Of a stretch of 64,000 bases of DNA, positions 22,863 through 33,116 are shown piece by piece (within the stretch, counting starts at the first letter, position 1; each line of letters starts with the position of its first letter). This DNA comes from Pogostemon cablin (taxonomy: Eukaryota; Streptophyta; Magnoliopsida; Lamiales; Lamiaceae). The stretch is taken from assembly GCA_023678885.1 (NCBI GenBank), contig CM043012.1, positions 14,234,036-14,298,035 of the forward strand. Reading direction: 5' to 3'. Position numbers and translations under genes: made by a program. A model generated the notes under the pieces. That model was given only the letters and a program-made list of their open reading frames with translations. It made no database searches and was not told where the DNA came from.

Positions 22863-23745
22863 AGTCATGCATGATGTTGCTTAGAGTGTTTCGACACTCG
22901 AGGCAACACTATTGTGAGTTTTGCCATTTTATGTCGAAATTAAGTGATTTGGTGATCTGTTTTGTTACTGCTAACTATATTCTGGTTGAATCTTGAGGTA
23001 TTATTGGACATACACTAAAAGCACAGTTCTTAAAAAATTAAAGGTCCAAACATGCTGAGTAACTAGGCACATGGGGCTGACAACCACGATGTGTTCTTTT
23101 CAAAAGGTTGTTATGATTTCAAAAAGGGAATAAAGAACACTCTTGAACTGCTACTGAGTAACCAAACACACGGGGCTGACAACCACGATGTGATCTTTTC
23201 AAAAGGTAGTATGAATTCTTGAGATTAAGTGCATCAAAAGTCCACAAAAGGATAAAAGTGTATGTGTGCCTAAATTATTCATCCTTGATTGATTTTCCAG
23301 AATGTCTTTAGCCTTAATAAAATTATTATTAAATTATTTGTTTCCAGTACATTAAGTGATAGAACTTATAGTATTTATTTATTTATTCTGCAAAAATTGT
23401 TTCTCCATATTTGATCATGACCGATTTTTAAGGAAACATACGTTAGTGGCCATGAGTTCTCATTATCTGCTGCACTGCATATTATTTCACACGTCGTTTG
23501 CAGTTTTTATTTAGCGGAAATAACCTCCATCCCACTACTGTTCATTCTCTCTTTATAAATTGAAAATTAATGTTTGAAGTGACATGTTTTGTGCTTGAGT
23601 GTGATCCCCCGTTTCATCTTCTCACTCACGGTTATCAATAAAGCCTGTCTCTCTCACATCTCAAATTGCACCTCCAAAAGCAACCCGATCTTCTTCCAAA
23701 CCCAAACCTTCTTCCTCACAAAATCCGCTCCAAACCCTATCTGAT
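22863..23745 (+). repeat. Pol-to-env spacer with a two-copy direct repeat
   Basis: Non-coding spacer of the Sirevirus. CTGAGTAAC...GGGGCTGACAACCACGATG and TCTTTTCAAAAGGT occur at about 23,055-23,115 and again at about 23,153-23,215 (spacing about 100 bp). Confidence 0.7.
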
Positions 23746-25944
23746 ATGGCTGATAATGTTGCTTCGGATGCTGCACCAGATGTCAATCTGAATGCTGCTA
23801 CACAACCGACTGCTCCTGTCTCTAGAACCCCTCTTCCTCAAACCATCGTCCTTCCTACTGGCATACCCGATTCAGTTCTTGAATCTCTTCAAACTCAGTC
23901 GCTGGGTGGAGTGTTACTGTTTCAAGAATTGAAAATTCCATTCTTGAACCATCTATTCCCACCGAAGATCCTTCTGAAGTTCCCACTGAAACTCCTAATC
24001 CATCCGCTATTGTCCCTTTTGTGACTCCTGAAGAAAGCCTACCCTCAGAGAATGTTGAGACTCAGAATCCTGTTCAAGCCCCTACATCTCTAAATTCATC
24101 TCCTACTCGTGCTAAACAGAATCCACAAGTGTCTTCTCCCTCGTCATCACCACTAGTTCCACTCAGATCAAAGGTTACTAAACTATCTGTTCCGAAATAT
24201 AAAGCACCTCCACAGCGTTGGTCTGTCAGACTCCGCAAGAAAGGCACCACACAGGATGCAACCACCTCTGAAAAAGAGGAGTCTCCTATCTCTATCTCTG
24301 ATTCTGATGAAGCTCCTTCTATGGATATAGATGCTACATGTGAGAATCCATGATAGCTGATCTTTGCAAAGCTTTGAAGAAGAGACGGAGAGAAAAAAAA
24401 GTTGTGTCTGATGTTACCACTCCTGAGACAACACCTGAAGAATCTGATGAGAAAAATGCCGATCTGAACCAGCTGATTGATGATATTGCCACAGATATTG
24501 CCGCCTCAGTGCCAACACTACTGTTGCAGATGCAAAACCCTCTGATCCTGACCATGATTCATCTCCATCTTCTGATGATGAAGAGGATGCACCTAAGGAT
24601 GCTGACGAAGGTACAGAATCTGATGAATCTAAGAAGGATGCTGATGTTCAAACTGTTGAGTGTTCTGATGGTGAAGAAGAAGCCAAAGATGATGATGGCG
24701 ACGAGTCCCCTGATGATGCCGATGATACATCTGATGACTCTGACTATGATGTTGAAAACTTTGGTGTTGTGAACTTTTACTTCACTGATGGCAAGACCAG
24801 ATACAAGAAGTTTGTAAAGAAGGACATAATTAATGAAAGAAAGATGAAGGATGCCGACCTCACTCCACACAACCTCATCAACTTCTTCAAAGAGAGAAGC
24901 TTGTTGAAATCACTCAGGTACTCTACATCATTCTACACCAATTGGATATGTGAGTTTTATGCCCACATCTGTGCTAGTATGATTAAGAGTACAAGTCCCA
25001 AATTTGGAAGAATTTTCTTTAGGGGTGAGATTTATGATTTTTCTCCTACAAAGATTAATGAGTGTTTAGGGACTGTGAATGCTAATAGTGATGATGAAAT
25101 TGATGATATGAATGAGATTGTGCCTGTGATAACTGGAGGTTTAATTGCTAGTTGGCCTAAGAAGTTGTTCAGTCCAAGTTTGATTAGTTTACATATAATC
25201 TTGCATAAGCTATGTGTTTATAATTGGCTGCCTTTCTCTAATACCACTAGAGTTACTACTGAGCATGCTGTGTTGATCTATAAGATAGGAAATAACATGC
25301 CTTTTAATCTTGGTAGAGTGATTTACAAGAATCTGATCAGTTATGGTGGAAACATCTCCAAGGTTGGTAAGTTGCCTTATCCTGCCTTGATTCACTGTCT
25401 GTTGGCTGATCAAGGTGCTAGGATAGGTAAAGGTGATTTTCTTTCCTCCAGTGCTCTATTTCTTGGTATTGCTAAGCCTCTGCTTGAAGGTAACAGTGTA
25501 GTTGATCTACCCTATGTGAATACTGCTCATACTTCTGATACTGCTGATGCTCAGAATGTTGTTCATGATACTTCCAACACTTCGGTTCACATTGACACTT
25601 CTGCACAAGTTGGAGAAGTTATCTCAGTTACTCTGAACCGCAAGTATATTGAACAACAAACTGCTGCCCTAGCACGCCAAGCCTCGAGCCTCAGACTCCA
25701 AGCCAATACACTGAATAGACAAGCAGACATCCTAGAACAAAGAGCTCAGTTCTAGAGTAAGCTGCTATCCACACCCACACGGGGAGATGTACCTGCTGCT
25801 GCTCAACCTACTGTAGTTGAAAGCTCTGGCTCTGGAGGAGTTTTGATTGAGGACATTACTGATGAACTAGAAGAAGGAAATATTGCTGGAAATGTTCCTG
25901 TTACAAGTGATGCTGCTGGTGTTGCTGGTAATGCTGCAACTTAG
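23746..25944 (+). pseudogene. Sirevirus envelope-like ORF, frameshifted
   Basis: The start codon at 23,746 opens a Ser/Pro/Thr-rich N-terminal part, then an acidic Asp/Glu-rich stretch (about 24,540-24,750), then a conserved globular part beginning NFYFTDGKTRYKKF, with motifs FGRIFFRGEIYDFSP, GGLIASWP and YNWLPFSNTTRVT. This matches the plant retroelement 'envelope-like' / putative plant transposon protein family (PF20167 as I recall it). A Gln/Ala-rich, probably coiled-coil segment closes it (LARQASSLRLQANTLNRQ). Frameshifts lie near 23,907, 24,350 and 24,515; an in-frame TAG at 25,753-25,755 interrupts a frame that otherwise reaches 25,944. The role of this protein in plants is unknown, and no clear membrane segment is seen. 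Confidence 0.8.
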
Positions 25945-26307
25945 GGGAAGTTCACATGGTGAGGGGGAGATGAGCAAAGAGATCAAAGTGTTCATGTTGC
26001 TTGTTGATATTGTTGCTGATGATGACTGAAAGCTACTGCTGCCTCACTAACTTTTCTAACTAGTTATTTTCTGATGGAGACTGGATACTTTATTTTTATT
26101 GTTTTTGTTTTGACTCTAAACTAAGCTCTGGACTTATAAGTTACTTAAATGGTTATCTTTAAACGCTTTGGTAATTATGCTTTAGAATGCTTAGTTATTT
26201 TGCACAACTGTTAAACTAACCTCTGATGTATTACTTTGGATATTTTGTTCTATAATGTTTTCTTGCATCAGATTATATGGTTGCGGATAGACGTGATTGG
26301 GGGAGAT
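25945..26307 (+). promoter_or_regulatory. Polypurine tracts before the 3' LTR
   Basis: The primary tract GATTGGGGGAGAT abuts the LTR (26,294-26,307). A second similar tract, GAGGGGGAGATGAG, lies at about 25,961-25,974, and CGGGGAGATG at about 25,780. Multiple polypurine tracts near the 3' LTR are a described Sirevirus trait. Confidence 0.65.
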
Positions 26308-27198
26308 TGTTGATGTAAAGTGTTGAGACCAGTGTCATCACATCTGGAATCACACCTATCCTCCACTAGTTATTTTATTAACCACTAACGTTATTTGTTG
26401 TTTCGACTGGTGTTGTACTTAATGTTACTTTCAGGGGTGTTGCGGTTGAAGTGCTGAACGTGTTGGATGCAAAGACAAAGTCAAACGCAGACCTTGAAGA
26501 CCCTGAAGCAAACTGGAAAGATCCAGAAGCTCTAGAAGGATCTAGAAGGCGAAAATAACTACCTCTCTTAGTGGGCGGTTATTTGAGTCTGCATAGGTGG
26601 TTTCTACACCTCCCACGTGAGTCACTCATTATTTGGAGCCTGCAGCCATCTATATATGGAAGCTGCTGGTTGTTAAGACAAGTGATTTGATTTGGATCGA
26701 AAAGGCAATCCCACTATACAGTGTAAAAGATCCTAGATAGGTTTCTGTTATAGTGTTTGTACTTGTGTTGTAACATTTGGTTCAACATTAGTTGTCTACT
26801 GTTATTCCCGTACTTTTTGTGTGCGTTGTTCACAGGCAGTGGAAGCTCAAATGTGAAGTAGGCTTAGATTCTAAAAAGTCTAGGCTCTGCCATTTGAGAA
26901 CGCATTTGGATTTTAGATCCGATTTTGTATTCGAAGGGTGGAAGAATTGTTTCCATACCTAAGAGTCTGTTTTTGTAATCACATTTTCCAATAGTGATAT
27001 TTATTCTATGAGGCCACCACAAACTTGCAAAAGTTTGTGGAAAGATTGAGTAATCCGTGTGTTAAGTCTTCCGCTGATTTACAATTTGTTCTATACTTAA
27101 TCAAGTTACATTCTGATACATATAGTGTTGTTCAAAGTGTCATCACACTTAGGACAACATCGTACCAATAACACACTTTACACCATTGGGACCCGACA
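26308..27198 (+). repeat. 3' LTR of the Sirevirus
   Basis: Same length as the 5' LTR (891 bp), starting TGTTGATGTA and ending ACCCGACA, with about 6% differences spread along its length. It is followed by the ACTTG target duplication. Confidence 0.93.
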
Positions 27199-27394
27199 AC
27201 TTGTAATTGAGGAGGTTTATGAGTGTTGTTCTAAAAGAGAGTAATAAAAACTGGATTAAGGCTTTTTGGTTGGACCTCCCATCTCTCACATATTTGCTTG
27301 TTTGTTTATGTTTAATTGTGGTCGTTCTTGACTCGGTTATATCATAAATTCTCATCCCTTAATCATAGATTAACGAGCCAAGAACAAGTATCAA
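27199..27394 (+). mobile_element. Probable solo LTR, right part
   Basis: This resumes the sequence interrupted at 17,762. It holds a polyadenylation-like segment (GAGTAATAAAAAC) and ends GTATCAACA before an (AT)-rich tract. Reading across the copia element gives a total LTR of about 920 bp. Confidence 0.45.
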
Positions 27395-27611
27395 CAATAT
27401 AATATATATATATATATTTATATATTTTTTAATTTAATAAAAGTAATATATGATCGGTGAAAAGTGATAACCGTCCAATTAAACTATTTCATAAACATTT
27501 TGTGAGACTATTAAGTAGTGACAATATTTTTAATAAAAATAATATTAAATCAATTAAAAATGATAACTGTCTTAATTAAATTCTATTTCGTATAATAAAT
27601 AAAAAGTTATA

Positions 27612-29000
27612 CTGCTTCCATCCGTTGCACTGTGCATGATTGCTTTTTACGTGGATTAAGAATAGACACTATTTGACCTAGGGCTGGGGAAAAATACCAA
27701 AATTTCGGTATACCATCATTATCATATCGAAAAATACCAATTTTATCAAAATTTTAGGTATGCCGAAATTTTTGGTAAGGTATGATACCGTATTGAAAAT
27801 TTTGGTATGATAAAGGTATATAAATTATTAATACCGCAGTATTTTGGTATATACTGAAATACCGTAAAATATTCAATTTTTGGGTAATATGATATGGTAT
27901 ACCATACTACATGATATTTGCAATTATAATTATTATTTATATTTTATAATTTTTAATTAAATTATGTATATACACTATTTAATTAAAAGATTAAATTTAA
28001 AATCCTACTGTAAATTTCATAATTATAAATGGGTGATAAAGTTGATTAGCTTTCATGATATCTGTACTTCTTTTTTAATTATGTAGTTCTATCCTATATG
28101 ATAATTTAAAAATATTGATTTTAATATAAGTTCCATATGAGTCTTGTGTAGATCTCTTGTGTACTATTTATTTAATGACAAACACTAGTGTAAACTAGGT
28201 TTACATTTAATTATATAAACTTTGTTACTCTTTAGTACATAAAAAATTACTCTTTAGCACATAAATTGTTACTCTTTTAAATTAAAAAAAATTACTCTTC
28301 TAATTCTTGTAAATCCTTATTTATCGATTACTTTTTAGTACATGAAAAATTACATTTTAGAGAATGAATTAGTACTCTTCTATATAAAAATCATTACTCT
28401 TCAAAGAGTAATTTTTTTATATACTAAAGTATAATTTTAAAAAATAGGGTTTACATGTAAACCCGATTTAAATGAGACTCACTCTTATTTAATTTGGTCG
28501 TTTGTGAATTGTCGTATATTTTTCTTATTATGAATTTGTTATCTATTAATATTTATTTTATAGCTATCTTTCACTTTTTAGTACAGTTTTTAATTAGATT
28601 TGTTGAATTTTAGGTGCATAATAATGACATAACAAACTATCTAATAGGATAGTATATACCGATATTTTAGGTATGATACGTATACCAAAATATTGGTAAG
28701 TAGAAGGTATACTATTTTCATATACCGAAATATCGGTATACCGAATTATGGTATATCGAAAGTTTAGGTAAGGTAATAGTATGATTTTTTATATATCGAA
28801 AATTTTGGTACGGTATTTGGTATGACCAAAAATCTTCAGTATACCATACTGCCCACCCCTAATTTGACCAACTTAATTTGTTAATTTTTTAAAAAATGTT
28901 TGTATTCTTTTTAGTTAATTATAATGTATTGTGAGATTATTAAATTGAGTAATGTTGTCATTCTTTGGTTTTACACAATATATTGGGACAGACGAAAACA
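27612..29000. mobile_element. Stowaway-type MITE interrupted by a hAT MITE
   Basis: The left piece (27,612-27,678) begins CTTCCATCCGTTGCAC and the right piece (28,870-29,000) ends TATTGGGACAGACGAAAA. The two halves are separated exactly by the hAT-type element and its 8-bp duplication. The ends are decayed. Confidence 0.45.
27679..28861. mobile_element. hAT-type MITE with perfect 8-bp target duplication
   Basis: Termini TAGGGCTGGGGAAAAATACC and ACTGCCCACCCCTA are inverted and flanked on both sides by ATTTGACC (27,671-27,678 and 28,862-28,869). Subterminal regions are packed with GGTATACC/TATACCGAAAT-type repeats. The interior (about 28,150-28,480) includes another foldback segment with TTACTCTTT motifs, related to parts of 30,960-31,260. 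No transposase frame. Confidence 0.88.
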
Positions 29001-29301
29001 AAAATGGTTTTTATTATTTTGGAATGAAAGAATAATATATTCAATGTAAAATGATACTAATCAATAAAAGTTGATAATCATCCAATTAAATTATTTAAAA
29101 CAGATAAAAAGCTGTAAATTTTTTTATTAAAAAACTGTTTATCAAGTAAAAGTGATAATAATCTAATAATTGAATTATTTCATTTTGTATATATTTGTAA
29201 AAAAAGTTGATAACATTCTAGACTTTTTAATAAAAAAAATATATCTGATCAAGTAAAAATAGAATCATTCCATAGAACTAAATAATGAACTATTTGTATT
29301 A

Positions 29302-29499
29302 CTCCGTTCATCTACTTGAAAGAGATTCATTTTCTCAAATTAGTATTTCTTTTTTTATATACATGAGACCTGCACACATCTATTTATACAATTAAAATAT
29401 GGAGTTCACACATGCACCCTACTACTACATATTAAATAATAATAATTCTTAATCTACATGCAAAAAACAAATGAAACTCATTAAAGTAGATGAAGAGAG
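29302..29499. mobile_element. Stowaway-type MITE
   Basis: Ends CTCCGTTCATCTACTTGAA and AGTAGATGAAGAGAG are inverted repeats with flanking TA. Confidence 0.7.
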
Positions 29500-29542
29500 T
29501 ATTATAAATAAAAAGTAATAATATTTTTAATAAAAAAATTAA

Positions 29543-29543
<1 letters not shown>

Positions 29544-29624
<81 letters not shown>
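29544..29624. repeat. (AT)n microsatellite
   Basis: AT run of about 81 bp. Confidence 0.95.
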
Positions 29625-29627
<3 letters not shown>

Positions 29628-30249
29628 AGGAAATCTGAAACGATCTATGCATAAAATTATGGTTATAATTTAATAAACTTAAATTAACAAACTTAACTAT
29701 TATTATCAAATTATAGCATTAGACAAAATATTTAATTAAGATTTTAAAATGGGTAAGTATTGTGTGAGATCGACTCACGTAAGTTCTTATGTGAGACGAA
29801 TTAAAAATGATAATATCGTTAACGAAAAGTGATGCTCAATTGATAAAAAGTGATAAAGGTATACTTCATTAACATTTTATAGTATAAATAAAAAGTACTC
29901 ATAACATTTTATAACTAAAGTGATAATAATATTATCACTTTTTATCCGTCTCACACAAATATTTGTCTTTTAAAATTTAATCTAGTATTGTCATAATTTA
30001 TTGATAAGTAACTAAGAAATTAATTAAAAATTGCATATATGTAACATAGTTTTGAATTTAAACTTACTTTAAAATAATTACTGAATTAAAATAATAATAA
30101 TATAATATTTTATTATTTATTTATTACTCAAAATGTCAAACTATAGCAGGGAAATTTTATTATTGTAAACTATAATATTTTATTATTTATTTATTACTCA
30201 AAATAGTAGGAAATTTTTTTTTATTGTCAGGTGAAATGGAGAATAGACT
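29625..30249. other. AT-rich spacer, no gene recognised
   Basis: A short local duplication (TATAATATTTTATTATTTAT twice, about 30,102 and 30,172) is the only structure seen. Confidence 0.5.
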
Positions 30250-30685
30250 ATAGAGTAAGGGCATTTTTAATTAAATATTGTAGTTTTCAAAACTTTTTAA
30301 TCAAATACTGCAGTTGCATGAGTTTTTAATGAAAAATAAAAAAAAAGTTGTATTGTAGAGTGGTAGATTTCAATAGTGAAGTTGTCCTTAGTAGAGGCAA
30401 CTTTGCTTACGTACGGTGGGAGAGAACTTTTAATAGTGAAATTGCCTTAGAGTAGGTAACTTTAAATAATGATTTTCAAACATTTTGACTTTTAAAAGTG
30501 AAATTGCCTCATCCAAGGGCTACTTTTGATTTGATGAATAAATATTATTATTATTATATTATAATGATTATTTTAGAGTAGATGATGATTGAATTTTATT
30601 ATTAAACCTAGTTAGTAATTATTACAAAATGATTCCATATTATATTGTAATGATATATTATTTGATTATATTGTATAAGTATATA

Positions 30686-30911
30686 CTCCCTCCTTCCAGG
30701 CTAAGAGGGCTATTTTACCATTTTGGTCGTCCCACCCAAAGAGACTCATTTCATTTTTTTGACACATGAGACTTACCCACACCCACTAATACAATTAAAA
30801 TATGGGGCCTCCACATCCACTAATACAACTACCCACTACACATTAAATAATAATACTCCTTAATACACGTGTCCAAAAGCAAATGAGACTCTTAAGTTGG
30901 GACGGAGGGAG
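30686..30911. mobile_element. Stowaway MITE nested in the foldback left arm
   Basis: CTCCCTCCTTCCAGGCTAAG and TTAAGTTGGGACGGAGGGAG are its inverted ends, flanked by TA. Confidence 0.8.
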
Positions 30912-31608
30912 TATTATTGTATAAATAATAATGTAATAAAATGATAATTACATAATGAGTGAGTTTAGTGTGAATCGAGTTCACACGTAAATCTTATTTT
31001 TGCAAAAATACTCTTTAGTATATTAAAATTTACTCTTTGAAGAGTAATATTTTTCATTTAGAAGAGTAATAGTTCATCTTTCTAAAGAGTAATTTTTTAT
31101 GTATAAAAAAATAATTGATAAATTAAAGTTTACAATAATTTGAAGAGTATTTTTATATTTAGAAGAGTAATAATTGAAGTCTTTAAAAAGTAATTTTTCA
31201 TGTATTAAAGATGAATGGTTGAAAATAGAGTTCTCGTGTGAACACGGTTCACACAAGTATTTGCCTTATATAATTATACAGTATTAATTTTATTTTTTTA
31301 AAAAGTAATTATAAAAATAGTTTTAATTTATCTTATTATATTATATAAGAATGTAATTTTTTATTGTAATAATATATATACTATTATTTTTATTTTCTAA
31401 AATAGAAGTGAATTTTTAAATTTTTATATATAAAAACAACATATATTATAAAAAAGTGAATATTATCACTCATACAAGTAACAATGCATTCTTATTGATA
31501 AAATTTATAACCTACTCATGTACCACATTTAGGATAGTCAAATTTATACAATATAATCAAATCACAAATCATTACAATATAATAATATTACAGGATAATT
31601 ATTTTATA

Positions 31609-31797
31609 CTCCCTCCGACCAATGTAAAGGTATTCATTTACCATTTTGGGCGGTATCCATATTTCATTTTTAGCAAAAAAGTACATTACATGACCCTCCA
31701 CTTCTCTCTAATATAATTACCCACTACACATATAATAATCATATTTGTTAATCTATGTGTAAAAACAAATGATTACCTTTGCATTGGCCGGAGGAAA
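31609..31797. mobile_element. Stowaway MITE nested in the foldback right arm (1)
   Basis: CTCCCTCCGACCAATGTAAAG and TTTGCATTGGCCGGAGGAAA are its inverted ends, flanked by TA. Confidence 0.8.
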
Positions 31798-31861
31798 TAA
31801 TAATTACTAGCTTGATTTAATAGTAAAATTCTTTCATCATCTACTCTAAAATAATCTAATA

Positions 31862-32061
31862 CTCCATTCATCCGGTTCTAAAGTGTCTGTTTGTTTTTAG
31901 CACGTGGATTAATGAGTATTATTATGTGTAAAGTGGATAGTTATATTAGAGAAAAGTGGTGGACCATATTGTGTACATTTTTACTAAATAAGAGAAATAG
32001 ATACCTTTAAACCGGACGCCTAAAATAGTAAAATAAACATCTTAGAAACGGACGAAGGGAG
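31862..32061. mobile_element. Stowaway MITE nested in the foldback right arm (2)
   Basis: CTCCATTCATCCGGTTCTAA and TTAGAAACGGACGAAGGGAG are its inverted ends, flanked by TA. Confidence 0.75.
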
Positions 32062-32337
32062 TAATATTTATTCATCTTTTGATCAGTGAATAAGACAACT
32101 TCACTATTAAAGTCAAAATACTTGAAAATCATTATTGAAAGTTTTCCTACTGTGGGCAACTTTGCTATTAAAAGTTTTCCCACAATGCACGTAAGCAAAT
32201 TTGCCTCTTAAGAGCAACTTTACTATTAAAATGTGTTATAAAATTGCGCTTATTTCATCAAAGACTCATGCAACTGCAGTATTAAATTAAAAAAATTTGA
32301 AAACTACACTATTTAATTAAAAATGCCATAGAGTAAG

Positions 32338-32832
32338 TATTTTTGTGAGAAATTATAAATTAGTTGAATTAATTGAATGGAGTGGGTCCCTTTAACGCCA
32401 GTTGTTTGCTCTTTGTGCAGCAGTGAGAATCAAACGGTCCTGGAGTGCTTGTTCCTATCTTGGGTCCCACCACACGCCAGCTCCAAACTCCCACTCCTTA
32501 CGCCAATTACCTTTTCATTTCCAACGCCTCGACTCTTCCCTTATCATTTTCTGCCCCGTATTATTACCTATTGCACACTTTCTTCACTATATCCATAACA
32601 CAATATTCTATTTGTTCTGTTTTAATGTTTACCATTACTTTTTCATGAAGATTAAAAAATATAATATTTTAATATGTAATGAGGTGACAGTAATAATATT
32701 TTAATATAAAGAGAGTAGTGTATTAGTGCGATGTGCGAGCTCATAGAGAAAGATGTTATTAATTTATGCGGGTCCTTTTACTAAAGAGGTAAATGTAAAT
32801 ATTGAAATGAGACGCCCAAATTAAAAAATATA
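32338..32832. other. Spacer with a GC-richer stretch, no gene recognised
   Basis: The part at 32,380-32,590 is GC-richer and rich in pyrimidines, like a plant 5' leader. Open frames there show no domain. Nothing further can be said. Confidence 0.4.
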
Positions 32833-33059
32833 TTCCCTCCGTTCCCTTTAAAGAGAGTCTTTTTTCCAATTTAGGCGTCCTACCCACAGAGTTATCTTTC
32901 TTTTTTTATATATATGGGACCCACACACACCCACTAATACAATTAAAATATGGGACTCACACTCCCACTAATACAACTACCCACTACACATTAAATAATA
33001 ATATTCCTTAATCCACGTGCTAAAAAGCAAAAGACTCTCTTAGTGAGGGACGGAGGGAG
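32833..33059. mobile_element. Stowaway-type MITE
   Basis: TTCCCTCCGTTCCCTTTAAA and GTGAGGGACGGAGGGAG are its inverted ends, flanked by TA. The LINE inserted about 40 bp further on. Confidence 0.8.
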
Positions 33060-33116
33060 TATAAAGATTGAAATGGGACAGGGAGTATAAATTTTACACA
33101 CTTTTGTGATTAACAT

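Larger units (their letters stand above)
17763..27198 (+). mobile_element. Complete Ty1/copia Sirevirus-type retrotransposon, defective
   Basis: Two 891-bp LTRs (TGTTGATG...GACA) bound the element, with a perfect 5-bp target duplication ACTTG (17758-17762 and 27199-27203). Order inside: PBS, gag, protease, GAG-pre-integrase, reverse transcriptase, RNase H, a non-coding spacer, an env-like ORF and polypurine tracts. The env-like ORF downstream of pol is the hallmark of the Sirevirus genus. The integrase core is absent, and gag-pol and env-like frames carry several stops and frameshifts, so it cannot act alone. A hand count gives about 50-55 LTR differences (about 94% identity), which implies insertion a few million years ago at usual plant rates. 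Confidence 0.93.
30260..32327. mobile_element. Mutator-like foldback (MULE-MITE) element, 10-bp duplication
   Basis: The termini GGCATTTTTAATTAAATA and TATTTAATTAAAAATGCC are inverted, and the inverted arms extend for several hundred bases (TTGTAGTTTTCAAAACTTTT, ACTGCAGTTGCATGAGT on both sides). It is flanked by a perfect ATAGAGTAAG (30,250-30,259 and 32,328-32,337); 9-11-bp duplications are typical of Mutator-like elements. The left arm contains one and the right arm two Stowaway insertions. No transposase frame. Confidence 0.85.
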
